Assembly (NCBI RefSeq): GCF_014384895.1
Contig: NZ_JACRSQ010000055.1
Location: 1 to 8,324 of the forward strand
From: Bianquea renquensis
GTDB lineage: Bacteria; Bacillota; Clostridia; Lachnospirales; Bianqueaceae
Reading direction: 5' to 3'
DNA: 8,324 nt
The notes under the pieces are model-generated. The model ran no database searches. It saw only the letters and a list, made by a program, of their open reading frames with translations, and was not told the DNA's origin. A program made the position numbers and the translations under genes. This document shows, piece by piece, positions 1-6,253 of this stretch. How positions within the stretch are numbered: the stretch's first letter is position 1; every line of letters begins with the position of its first letter.

Positions 1-1
1 C

Positions 2-160
2 AAGAAGTACGAGAACATCGACAAGCTGACAAGGGAAATTCTCATTGAACTGGTTGATTATATCAAGGTGTATGAAGGCGGCGACATCAGTATCAAGTTT
101 AAGTTTGCCGACGAACTGCGCCGTATCATGGAATATGTGGAAATCAACCGCGACTTGTAG
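2..160 (+). CDS. Large serine recombinase, C-terminal end (partial; start lies left of the window)
   Basis: The first 52 codons are open and end in TAG at 158-160. The peptide starts KKYENIDKLTREIL and ends FADELRRIMEYVEINRDL. The pattern LTREILxELVDYIxVYE, then a beta stretch (DISIKFKF), then ADELRRI matches, by eye, the C-terminal domain (DUF4368 type) of large serine recombinases of the TnpX/TndX group. These enzymes excise and integrate Clostridial conjugative or mobilisable elements through a serine-phosphodiester intermediate. The catalytic N-terminal domain is outside the window, so activity cannot be judged. In this group the recombinase gene usually sits at one end of the element and reads outward. 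Here it ends about 60 bases from a truncated chromosomal gene, which agrees. Family assignment is fairly sure; the exact subfamily is not. Confidence 0.72.
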   Translation, partial: KKYENIDKLTREILIELVDYIKVYEGGDISIKFKFADELRRIMEYVEINRDL

Positions 161-230
161 CAGGTGGGATAATTCCCGCTTGTTGCTCCCACTATCGTTT
201 GACGGGTTTCCTAATACGTATCACTCATAT
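161..230. mobile_element. Probable terminus of the recombinase-bearing element and junction with the host operon
   Basis: Between the recombinase stop and the interrupted amidohydrolase lies a non-coding stretch that fits an element end. Read on the minus strand, amidohydrolase-like sequence (GLVDAHVHM) continues to about 225, followed after a few codons by TAG at 211-213. The crossover is therefore probably within about 211-230. Several GA dinucleotides are present (TnpX-type enzymes use a GA core), so the exact base cannot be fixed. The other end of the element is outside the window, so no flanking repeat can be compared. This is inference from gene truncation. Confidence 0.4.
164..192 (+). 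terminator. Weak hairpin after the recombinase gene
   Basis: GTGGGA (164-169) can pair with TCCCAC (187-192) around a 17-base loop, just after the recombinase stop, followed by a short T run (TATCGTTT). The stem is short and the loop long, so it may be a weak terminator or part of the recombinase-binding end of the element. Confidence 0.25.
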
Positions 231-411
231 GTACGTGAGCATCCACAAGCCCTGCAGATACCGTTTTGCCCGGTGCATCGTAAATGAAATCTGCATTTTC
301 GGAAATACTCGGTGCTATTTTTGAAATTTTATCTTTGTCGGTTAATACATCAGCATACAAAAATTGCTCTCCGTTCCACACACGACCGTTTTTAATCAAT
401 ATTTTTGCCAT
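211..411 (-). pseudogene. Amidohydrolase (dihydroorotase/D-aminoacylase-like), N-terminal fragment cut by element insertion
   Basis: The reading frame gives MAKILIKNGRVWNG, then a beta-rich stretch, then GLVDAHVHM and a stop four codons later. This is the N-terminal composite beta domain of the amidohydrolase superfamily, followed by the first metal ligands (HxH, residues 59 and 61). Family members are usually 370-450 residues. Here only 66 remain, so the TIM barrel with the other metal ligands and catalytic Asp is missing and the product cannot be active. The start ATG at 411 is preceded on the minus strand by GGGAGGGG (about nine bases upstream) and lies inside the last codons of the oxidoreductase gene (20-base overlap), so it was translationally coupled to it. 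The substrate is unknown. Truncation coincides with the recombinase end to the left. Confidence 0.75.
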
Positions 412-1405
412 TGAAGCGTACCCCTCCCACGATCTCATCCAGTACCTTCTGAACCAGATAGTCATGTTCATATGGGAATGGATTTTGTTTTGTGCCCAAA
501 ATATACGCGTGAAAATCTCGCATCATTTCATCGTAACGACCGGTTGCGGTATTATCCTCAAAGGGAATGATCAGCTTTCGATCCTCATACGTTTTGTCGG
601 CAATGCTTGTATCTGAGTATGTCATTGTAATGGGGCGCTCCATCGGATAGATATTGACCGTTCCTTTGCTTCCTGAAACCATAAGCTGCCGTCTGCCAAA
701 ACCGTTGACCTCCACAGAGGAGACGTAAATTCGCGCAAGCGCCTTCTCATATTCCAGTACAGCAAGATTGTTATCCTCAAAATCTACTCCGTCAAATCCT
801 GTATGCTTCAAAAAAGAGGTAATCTTTTTTGGTTCACCCAGCATATACACGATAAGGTCAACAAGATGGCTTCCAAGAATATACATTATACCGCCACCGA
901 AATTAGTCAGCCATTTTTTGTATTCAACGGGGTGGAAGGTACTCATTTCGGCATTGATCGAATAGATTTCGCCAAGATCGCCATTCTTGATATGCTCAAA
1001 GCATTTTAGCACCGCGGGATTGTAGCGGTACATATAACCGAGCTGAAAAACGAGATTTTTTTCCTTTGCCATATCGAGTACATATTTATATTCCTCAGGC
1101 GTACTGCTTGCGGGTTTATCCATATGAACGTGCCTGCCCGCCTCAATACAACGCCTTGCGTACTTAGTTACGTTCCACACGTCGCTCTCTATGAGCACTG
1201 CGTCGGATTTTTTTATTATTTCCTCGACACTAAGGCGAGGAAGTCCCTCGTAGCCTTTGTTATTGCCACGCTTTTCGATCCAACGATCATTTTCCTCGGC
1301 ATATCCGGTCACCTCAAAAAGCTCAGTGAATTTCCGCACAGCGAGCATTTTTGGTTCTCCGTGATTATGTCCAATGCCGATCTGTCCTATCTTTATCTTT
1401 TTCAT
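392..1405 (-). CDS. Gfo/Idh/MocA family NAD(P)-dependent oxidoreductase
   Basis: This is a 337-residue soluble protein of normal length for the family. An N-terminal Rossmann fold opens with IKIGQIGIGHNHG (residues 4-16), a GxGxxxG-like variant. The EKP-type motif is MDKPAS (residues 95-100), with K97 as the expected catalytic lysine. The second domain carries GGGIMYILGSHLVDL (170-184), the usual helix containing the active-site His/Asp (H180, D183). Such enzymes oxidise or reduce sugars, inositols or cyclic polyols, or act on unsaturated sugar derivatives; the substrate cannot be read from sequence. I chose the ATG at 1405 because it forms an ATGA overlap with the upstream gene's stop; an ATG three codons earlier (1414) is possible. 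It is the second gene of a minus-strand operon between the dehydroquinase-like gene and the amidohydrolase, pointing to catabolism of a sugar acid or related compound. No signal peptide is seen. Confidence 0.9.
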   Translation of the reverse strand: MKKIKIGQIGIGHNHGEPKMLAVRKFTELFEVTGYAEENDRWIEKRGNNKGYEGLPRLSVEEIIKKSDAVLIESDVWNVTKYARRCIEAGRHVHMDKPASSTPEEYKYVLDMAKEKNLVFQLGYMYRYNPAVLKCFEHIKNGDLGEIYSINAEMSTFHPVEYKKWLTNFGGGIMYILGSHLVDLIVYMLGEPKKITSFLKHTGFDGVDFEDNNLAVLEYEKALARIYVSSVEVNGFGRRQLMVSGSKGTVNIYPMERPITMTYSDTSIADKTYEDRKLIIPFEDNTATGRYDEMMRDFHAYILGTKQNPFPYEHDYLVQKVLDEIVGGVRFNGKNID

Positions 1406-1692
1406 AATGAACATTGCCTTTCAATATCTTCCATCGTGCTGCCCTCGTCGTAGTGATCCACGCAAAAGGCAATCTGTCCGCCAAGCAACGGATTGATAAC
1501 ACGGGAAAGCATCCCTGCTTTGTCGTTGGCGTGATAAGCCACAGGGGGCTTTACCTCTTTTTTTAGGAGAAGCATGGCACGGATACTCTCTGCCGAATCC
1601 TCCCCATTCTCGGAAATTGCCCCGCGAAGGTTTTTTTCTCTGATAAAACCCGCAAGGGAAGGAGTCTGTAATTGTGATAATTTTTGTTTCAT
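1402..1692 (-). CDS. 96-residue protein resembling the C-terminal part of type I 3-dehydroquinate dehydratase
   Basis: This is a short gene with an excellent ribosome site (GGAGGTGATC, seven bases from GGAGG to ATG) and an ATGA overlap with the next gene, so it looks truly translated. The second half, AGMLSRVINPLLGG (residues 60-73) and then DEGST, resembles by eye the end of type I dehydroquinases (G-x-x-SR, later S-A-P-G-Q). In that family the Arg of SR and the Ser bind the substrate carboxylate. The final Gln is not conserved here, and the Schiff-base Lys and catalytic His, which lie in the first two thirds of a normal 250-residue enzyme, are absent. The N-terminal half contains ENGEDSAESIRAML, which could also suit the end of a sugar-phosphate isomerase-like TIM barrel. 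It may be an internal-deletion remnant or a small partner protein. The gene is well supported; the function is uncertain. Confidence 0.65.
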   Translation of the reverse strand: MKQKLSQLQTPSLAGFIREKNLRGAISENGEDSAESIRAMLLLKKEVKPPVAYHANDKAGMLSRVINPLLGGQIAFCVDHYDEGSTMEDIERQCSL

Positions 1693-1694
1693 AT

Positions 1695-1704
1695 GATCAC
1701 CTCC
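1695..1704 (-). promoter_or_regulatory. Extended Shine-Dalgarno site of the minus-strand operon
   Basis: On the minus strand the bases read GGAGGTGATC, a ten-base perfect complement to the 3' end of 16S rRNA. Seven bases separate GGAGG from the ATG at 1692. This fixes the start of the first operon gene at 1692. Confidence 0.85.
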
Positions 1705-1739
1705 GAGAAAAGCATATCACAAACATGGACTACGGTAAA

Positions 1740-1772
1740 TATCAAATGTGTTATAATTTATCATATTTGATA
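1740..1772. promoter_or_regulatory. Candidate AraC-family operator: TATCA inverted repeats in the divergent intergenic region
   Basis: TATCAAAT (1740-1747) is repeated inverted as ATTTGATA (1765-1772). The second copy is also half of a tighter palindrome, TATCA-TATT-TGATA (1759-1772). The repeats lie between the divergent operon start (1692) and the regulator's promoter (from 1782), where an AraC-family protein controlling both directions would bind. The minus-strand promoter itself is not clear: TATAAC and TATGAT -10-like hexamers exist on that strand without a good -35 at correct spacing, which fits an activator-dependent promoter. Regulatory role is inferred. Confidence 0.5.
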
Positions 1773-1781
1773 CAAGAGATA

Positions 1782-1809
1782 TTGATTCTTTTTCTAATTG
1801 TGGTATAAT
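1782..1809 (+). promoter_or_regulatory. Sigma-A promoter of the AraC-family regulator
   Basis: TTGATT (1782-1787) and TATAAT (1804-1809) are separated by 16 bases, with TGG directly before the -10 giving an extended -10 element. Transcription would start near 1816, about 20 bases before the gene's start codon. The TATCA repeats end ten bases upstream of the -35. Confidence 0.75.
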
Positions 1810-1838
1810 ATCCATATTAGGCAGGAGGTGTAAAAAAA

Positions 1839-2609
1839 GTGAACACAAGTTTTTTAGCAAATTTGGTCATTACAAAGGTACACTCTGCATCTACCTTATA
1901 CACTCCCCAAAATACAAAATTAAAAAGAAATGACCGCCAGCGTTGGGCAGTCGTTATCAAGTATGAAGGAGAAACCGTCTATACTTCGGGTGAAAAATGC
2001 TTTTTGTCAAATCTCGCACACGTCGTCATTCTGCCTAAAGGCTGTTCTTACGATTGGCAGTGTACAAGATCGGGACATTTTTCAATTATTGAGTTTGAAA
2101 GTGAACCGACTTTCTACGAACCCATATCCTTATCGGTCAAAAACGGCGAAAAGATATTAAAAATGTTCAAGGACTTAGAATATAAGCGGAATCTAAAAAA
2201 GCCAATGGTAGAGGTTGAAAGCATTCGTGATACGTATACTATCCTGCTTGCTCTTACACAAGAGATGTCGGAACGTTATCTCCCCACTGAAAAGCAACAA
2301 AAGATTGCTCCTGCCATAGAATATATTTCTCAGCATTATAATGAAAATATCACCAACGATGCGCTTGCAACAATTACGGGTCTTTCTACCGTGTACTTCA
2401 GAAAACTGTTTACGAGCATTATGGGCGTATCTCCCATTACCTATGTACACCGTTTCCGCATTGAGAAAGCGAAGGAAATGTTAAAGAGCGACTACGGCAC
2501 ACTTTCGGATATGGCGCAATCCTTGGGTTATACCAGTCTTTACGATTTTTCAAGAGATTTCAAAAAGCATACGGGAGTTGCGCCCTCAAAATATGATGGC
2601 TGTTTATGA
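1839..2609 (+). CDS. AraC family transcriptional regulator
   Basis: This is a 256-residue cytoplasmic DNA-binding protein. Residues about 30-100 look like a beta-rich cupin-type effector-sensing domain (for example VVILPKGCSYDW at 62-73). Residues about 157-256 form the AraC/XylS domain with two helix-turn-helix units: the first around ITNDALATITGLSTVYFRKLF (171-191), the second around LSDMAQSLGYTSLYDFSRDF (222-241), followed by the conserved KKHTGVAPSKY ending. The start is GTG at 1839, nine bases after AGGAGGT. The gene faces away from the oxidoreductase operon and shares its control region, so it most likely regulates that operon in response to a sugar-type ligand. It is complete and sits in visibly AT-rich DNA, like the operon it faces. 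The ligand is unknown. Confidence 0.92.
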   Translation: MNTSFLANLVITKVHSASTLYTPQNTKLKRNDRQRWAVVIKYEGETVYTSGEKCFLSNLAHVVILPKGCSYDWQCTRSGHFSIIEFESEPTFYEPISLSVKNGEKILKMFKDLEYKRNLKKPMVEVESIRDTYTILLALTQEMSERYLPTEKQQKIAPAIEYISQHYNENITNDALATITGLSTVYFRKLFTSIMGVSPITYVHRFRIEKAKEMLKSDYGTLSDMAQSLGYTSLYDFSRDFKKHTGVAPSKYDGCL

Positions 2610-2668
2610 TTTCAGTTTTCTTTTATGTTTGCGATTTAATATGTGTTCTAATTTATATGCTTAATGAG

Positions 2669-2706
2669 AATGCCCGTTATCGGCTGTATGGCTGATAACG
2701 GGCATT
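2669..2706 (+). terminator. Terminator-like hairpin after the AraC regulator
   Basis: AATGCCCGTTATC (2669-2681) pairs perfectly over 13 bases with GATAACGGGCATT (2694-2706) around a 12-base loop, 60 bases after the regulator's stop. The tail (TCCCCCGCCTTTT) is poor in T, so termination may be imperfect. The following stretch, 2707-2825, holds no convincing gene. Confidence 0.65.
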
Positions 2707-2825
2707 TCCCCCGCCTTTTGGCGCTTTTCATGAGAATATAACCGTATGAAAAAAGAGGACCTACACAGAGATTACTTCCTTATGGGTCGCTGGCACAGGG
2801 ATTGCCGCTGTCAGGGAATCTTAAT

Positions 2826-2854
2826 TTGACATATATTTCACGGTGTCGTATAAT
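2826..2854 (+). promoter_or_regulatory. Perfect consensus sigma-A promoter of the glycosyltransferase operon
   Basis: TTGACA (2826-2831) and TATAAT (2849-2854) are exactly 17 bases apart, both hexamers matching consensus. Transcription would start near 2861, giving a leader of about 80 bases before the ATG at 2942. This rules out the longer reading frame beginning at 2843, which would start inside the promoter spacer. Expression is likely strong and constitutive unless the leader is regulatory. Confidence 0.88.
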
Positions 2855-2894
2855 GTCGAATATGAACAGTTTATGTCTTGTAGAAAGACCCCCA

Positions 2895-2916
2895 CGGCAT
2901 TGACCTTCCAGTGCCG
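2895..2916 (+). other. Leader hairpin upstream of the glycosyltransferase
   Basis: CGGCATTG (2895-2902) pairs with CAGTGCCG (2909-2916), with one G-U pair and a six-base loop ACCTTC. It sits mid-leader, 14 bases before the GGGAG ribosome site (2931-2935). There is no T tract, so it is not a terminator. It may stabilise the messenger or affect ribosome access; the role is unknown. Confidence 0.4.
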
Positions 2917-2941
2917 CAAGCTTAGCATAAGGGAGACGCAT

Positions 2942-4153
2942 ATGAAAATTGCATATTTTACGGAGACGTATCTTCCCGATATCAACGGGATCGCCACCCA
3001 TATCAAAACGTTAAAGGAAGGTATGGAACGTCTCGGACACGATGTGCTAATTGTGAAATCTGACGCTCAGGTCTCACAGCCCGAGTTGCGTGACGGGGTC
3101 CTATCCTGTCCCGCGATCACGCTTAAAAAGGTCTACGGCTACAGTCTAGCCTCCCCCGTCAGTCGCAAACGTTTCTCCATCTTAAGGGATTGGGATCCGG
3201 ATGTTCTTCACTTTCACAATGAATTCGGACAGGGTTTATTCGCACTTATGGCGGCGCGTGCGCTACATAAGCCTGTTGTTTACACCCTCCACACCATGTA
3301 TGATGATTATTTGTACTATATCGCAAAGGATTGTTTCCTTCCCCTCGTCCGGCGGTTGGGCCATGGATACCTCCGCTTTTTGGCCAATCGGTCCGATCTG
3401 GTGGTCGGCGCTTCCCCCAAAATTACAGACTATTTTAAGCAATTTGGGACAGAGAAGAACATCCAGATTATTCCCAACACAGTGGAGCAGGCTTTTCTAG
3501 AAACATCGGAGGCGACGGCAGCGCGCGCGCAAGCCATCCGCCAGCAGTTTGGATTTGCCGGCTCGGATCTGGTAGGCTGTTTTTGCGGCCGGATTGCGAA
3601 AGAAAAAAACATTGACACCCTGTTGCGTTTCTGGAAAGCAGCGGCCGCGGGCCTGCCCTCCATAAAGCTCCTGATTATGGGTGACGGGCCTGCCTTGAAT
3701 GAATTGCGGCAGCTGACGGCGGAGCTTCAGCTTTCCTCCGTAAAGTTTAGCGGCAAAATCGAACATTCTCAATTGCCTGCGTACTATCAGGCAAGCGATT
3801 TCTACATAACGGCGTCCCTGTCGGAGAACTACTCCATCTCAACCCTGGAAGCGCTGGCCAGTGGACTTTCCGTCGTACATCTGTTAGATCAGCCCAATGA
3901 ATATCAGTATCAACAGGGGTTGACAGGGTTCACCTTCGAGACGGAAGAACAGCTTCGGCATATCCTGGGGCAACTGGCAGCTCAGCCTGTGGAGGACAAA
4001 TTCAAGCTGCGGCAGGCTGTTCGGCAACATACAAGGCTACACTCCAGCGATGAGGCCATTCGCCATATGTTGGACCTATACGAAATGGTAATCATGGAAC
4101 GCTCACCTCATGAGCAGCGCTCTGCTGACATAGAAGTCAAACTGAAGCAATGA
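2942..4153 (+). CDS. GT4 family glycosyltransferase (lipid or cell-envelope type)
   Basis: This is a 403-residue GT-B fold enzyme that would transfer a sugar from a nucleotide donor with retention. The N-terminal domain begins MKIAYFTETYLPDINGIATH, typical of the acceptor-side motif, with HFHNEFG (90-96) and VVYTLHTMYDD (112-122) further on. The donor domain has GRIAKEKN (216-223, with R217 and K222 as phosphate ligands), LLIMGDGP (243-250) and the GT4 EX7E motif at E295-E303 (SENYSISTLEALASG). It resembles by eye the diacylglycerol glucosyltransferase and 1,2-diacylglycerol 3-glucosyltransferase groups, so glycolipid synthesis at the inner membrane face is a reasonable but unproven role. The start at 2942 has AAGGGAG six bases upstream. 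The stop overlaps the ATGA before the membrane protein gene, so the two are co-transcribed. Higher GC than the block to its left. Confidence 0.88.
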   Translation: MKIAYFTETYLPDINGIATHIKTLKEGMERLGHDVLIVKSDAQVSQPELRDGVLSCPAITLKKVYGYSLASPVSRKRFSILRDWDPDVLHFHNEFGQGLFALMAARALHKPVVYTLHTMYDDYLYYIAKDCFLPLVRRLGHGYLRFLANRSDLVVGASPKITDYFKQFGTEKNIQIIPNTVEQAFLETSEATAARAQAIRQQFGFAGSDLVGCFCGRIAKEKNIDTLLRFWKAAAAGLPSIKLLIMGDGPALNELRQLTAELQLSSVKFSGKIEHSQLPAYYQASDFYITASLSENYSISTLEALASGLSVVHLLDQPNEYQYQQGLTGFTFETEEQLRHILGQLAAQPVEDKFKLRQAVRQHTRLHSSDEAIRHMLDLYEMVIMERSPHEQRSADIEVKLKQ

Positions 4154-4164
4154 GAGAGGTATTT

Positions 4165-4827
4165 ATGCAACAAAAAACAAATTTTGCAAGGGGACTTTCA
4201 TTTTATAAGCTTTTTTGGATCTTTACGATTGGCTGCGTTGCCGGCGTGGTGCTTGAAAATATCTGGTATCTTCTCGCTTTTCACCGCATAACCAATCGCG
4301 TTGGACTCGTCTACGGCCCCTTTAACCCCATCTATGGCATGGGAGCACTGGTTATCACCGTTGGGCTCTATTGGCTTCGTGACAAACACTGGCTGTGGAT
4401 TTTTTTCGGCGGCGTCGTCCTTGGCAGCGCCTTCGAGTACATATGCAGCTGGGTGCAGGAGGCAGTGTTTGGCACCGTCTCCTGGAATTACAGCCATCTG
4501 CCGCTCAACATCAACGGACGGATCAATTTGGTCTTCTCCTTATTTTGGGGGTTTGTCGCCCTTCTGTGGACACGTTTTCTCTATCCTGGGCTGTCCAACC
4601 TCATTGAGCGCATTCCCCACCGCGTTGGAATCGTTCTAACCTGGACTCTATTTGCTTTTCTGGTATATGACATCCTGGTGTCCGCGGCCGCGGTGGGCCG
4701 CATGAGTGCTCGCCATGTGGGAAAACCAGCTGCCAACAGAGTTGAAGCCTACCTGGACGAACAGTTTCCCGACGAGCGCTTACATGAAATCTATCCCAGC
4801 ATGAAATTTGTCGATACCACAAAATAG
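4165..4827 (+). CDS. Putative ABC-transporter permease-like membrane protein (PF06541/CmpB type)
   Basis: This is a 220-residue integral membrane protein with about five hydrophobic segments (near residues 12-38, 57-71, 77-97, 122-140 and 155-176) and a charged C-terminal tail. The motif GLVYGPFNPIYGMGAL (47-62) and the later FEYICSW and FGTVSWNYSHLPLNINGRI stretch (90-120) are the hallmarks of a Firmicute family annotated as putative ABC transporter permease (CmpB, PF06541), whose real function is unknown. I chose ATG 4165 because AGAGG lies five bases upstream; an ATG at 4150 that overlaps the previous stop (ATGA) would add five residues but has no ribosome site. No ATPase gene is adjacent, which argues against a classical ABC transporter. 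Pairing with a GT4 enzyme suggests a job in envelope glycolipid assembly or translocation; that is inference. Confidence 0.85.
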   Translation: MQQKTNFARGLSFYKLFWIFTIGCVAGVVLENIWYLLAFHRITNRVGLVYGPFNPIYGMGALVITVGLYWLRDKHWLWIFFGGVVLGSAFEYICSWVQEAVFGTVSWNYSHLPLNINGRINLVFSLFWGFVALLWTRFLYPGLSNLIERIPHRVGIVLTWTLFAFLVYDILVSAAAVGRMSARHVGKPAANRVEAYLDEQFPDERLHEIYPSMKFVDTTK

Positions 4828-4839
4828 TAACCCACATCA

Positions 4840-4870
4840 AAATCCCTGAATGGTTGACTTTCAGGGATTT
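4840..4870 (+). terminator. Terminator hairpin after the glycosyltransferase/membrane-protein operon
   Basis: AAATCCCTGAA (4840-4850) pairs over 11 bases with TTCAGGGATTT (4860-4870) around a nine-base loop, 13 bases past the stop. The stem ends in TTT, but no longer T tract follows. The loop and right arm contain the -35 of the next gene's promoter. Confidence 0.65.
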
Positions 4871-4882
4871 CTATGCTATCAT
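4854..4882 (+). promoter_or_regulatory. Promoter of the homocysteine synthase gene, nested in the upstream terminator
   Basis: TTGACT (4854-4859) and TATCAT (4877-4882) are spaced 17 bases, with TGC before the -10 (extended -10). The start would be near 4889, leaving a leader of about 100 bases. That leader has a GCCGG/CCGGC pairing (around 4917-4935) but no recognisable SAM riboswitch or T-box core. Confidence 0.7.
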
Positions 4883-4987
4883 GCAACTAGTTTATTGTTC
4901 CATACACAAATCTCGCCGGTGTGTAAATTCGCCGGCTATTTCTTAGGCCGAACCTGCTTCCGCCTGACTACGAATGGAGGAATTGCC

Positions 4988-6253
4988 ATGCATCTAGAAA
5001 CCCAATGCCTGCACGCCGGATATGAGCCCGGCAACGGCGATCCCAGGGCCTTGCCCATTTACCAGAGCACCACCTATAAATATGATTCAACGGAACATGT
5101 CGGTCAGCTTTTTGATCTGAGTGTTCCCGGCCACATGTATTCCCGGATCTCCAATCCCACTGTGTCGGCCGTGGAAGACAAGATTGCTGCGCTTGAGGGC
5201 GGCGTGGGCGCTCTGTGTACGTCCTCGGGGCAAGCCGCTACCCTCATCGCTTTGCTGAACATCCTATGTTCTGGAGATCATTTTATCAGCACCTCCACCA
5301 TCTATGGAGGTACGATCAATCTATTCGCTGTGACCATGAAGCGCATGGGAATTGATGTAACCTTTGTGGACCCCAACGCATCGGAGGAGGAGATTCAAAA
5401 GGAGTTTCGCCCCAATACTAAGGCCGTCTTCGGGGAGACCATCGCCAATCCTGCCATCGTTGTGCTGGACATTGAAAAATTCGCGCGCATCGCCCACGCC
5501 AATGATGTGCCGCTCTTCATCGACAATACCTTTGCCACTCCCTTCCTGTGCCGCCCCTTTGAATTTGGCGCGGATATCGTGATCCATTCCACGACGAAAT
5601 ATATGGACGGCCATGCGGTTCAGGTTGGAGGCGCTATCGTCGATAGCGGCCGTTTCGACTGGACCTGTGGAAAATTTCCCATGTTTACGGAGCCGGATGA
5701 TTCCTATCACGGTCTGATCTACACAAAGGACTTTGGAAATGCAGCGTTTATTACCAAAGCGCGGGTCCAGCTAATGCGCGATCTCGGCTCCTGCATGACT
5801 GCCAACGCTGCGTTTCTTCTGAATCTTGGCCTTGAAACACTGCCTCTGCGCATCGCCAAACACAGTGAAAATGCCAATGCAGTGGCCCACTATCTGGCGT
5901 CCTGCCCTAAGATCGCCACGGTAAATTATCCCACACTGGAGGGCGATCCCTCCTTTGATCTGGCGAAACACTATCTGCCCAAGGGTTGCAGCGGCGTTAT
6001 CGCCTTTACCATGAAAGGTGGCCGGGAGGCGGCGATTCGATTTATCGACAGTCTGAAGCTGGCGTCTCTTGTGGTGCATGTAGCGGATATTCGGACATGC
6101 GTTTTGCATCCGGCCAGCTCCACACACCGGCAATTGACCGACGAGCAGCTGGTAGCGGCTGGGATCAATCCGGGATTGATTCGACTCTCCTGCGGCCTTG
6201 AACATATTGATGATATTCTGGAGGACATCCGGCAAGCATTGGAGCAGGTCTAA
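4988..6253 (+). CDS. metY: O-acetylhomoserine sulfhydrylase (homocysteine synthase), PLP-dependent
   Basis: This 421-residue cytoplasmic enzyme belongs to the Cys/Met metabolism PLP family. It would convert O-acetyl-L-homoserine plus sulfide to L-homocysteine and acetate, the direct sulfhydrylation route to methionine. Visible motifs are YSRISNPT (51-58, phosphate and cofactor contacts), SSGQAA (79-84), FIDNTFATP (177-185, with D179 for the pyridine nitrogen), HSTTKYMDGH (200-209, with K204 as the PLP Schiff-base lysine), HPASSTHRQL (374-383) and IRLSCGLEH (398-406, with R399 binding the carboxylate). Length and the region around EPDDSYHGLIY favour the sulfhydrylase over cystathionine gamma-synthase/lyase (about 380-400 residues); methionine gamma-lyase activity cannot be excluded. 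The start has GGAGG seven bases upstream; an earlier in-frame ATG at 4850 lies upstream of the promoter -10 and is rejected. It stands alone as a transcription unit. Confidence 0.9.
   Translation: MHLETQCLHAGYEPGNGDPRALPIYQSTTYKYDSTEHVGQLFDLSVPGHMYSRISNPTVSAVEDKIAALEGGVGALCTSSGQAATLIALLNILCSGDHFISTSTIYGGTINLFAVTMKRMGIDVTFVDPNASEEEIQKEFRPNTKAVFGETIANPAIVVLDIEKFARIAHANDVPLFIDNTFATPFLCRPFEFGADIVIHSTTKYMDGHAVQVGGAIVDSGRFDWTCGKFPMFTEPDDSYHGLIYTKDFGNAAFITKARVQLMRDLGSCMTANAAFLLNLGLETLPLRIAKHSENANAVAHYLASCPKIATVNYPTLEGDPSFDLAKHYLPKGCSGVIAFTMKGGREAAIRFIDSLKLASLVVHVADIRTCVLHPASSTHRQLTDEQLVAAGINPGLIRLSCGLEHIDDILEDIRQALEQV

Noticed and set aside
2746..2829. 27-codon open frame (starts MKKEDLHRDYF) before the glycosyltransferase promoter
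   Set aside because: It has no ribosome site and its end overlaps the -35 hexamer; it is probably chance.
2843..2941. N-terminal extension of the glycosyltransferase (33 extra residues)
   Set aside because: It would start inside the promoter spacer, has no ribosome site, and the family motif begins exactly at the ATG at 2942, which has GGGAG six bases upstream.
4850..4987. N-terminal extension of the homocysteine synthase
   Set aside because: It begins upstream of the -10 hexamer; the GGAGG site and family alignment point to 4988.
4883..4987. SAM riboswitch or T-box in the metY leader
   Set aside because: The leader is short and I see neither a SAM-I core nor the T-box antiterminator sequence.
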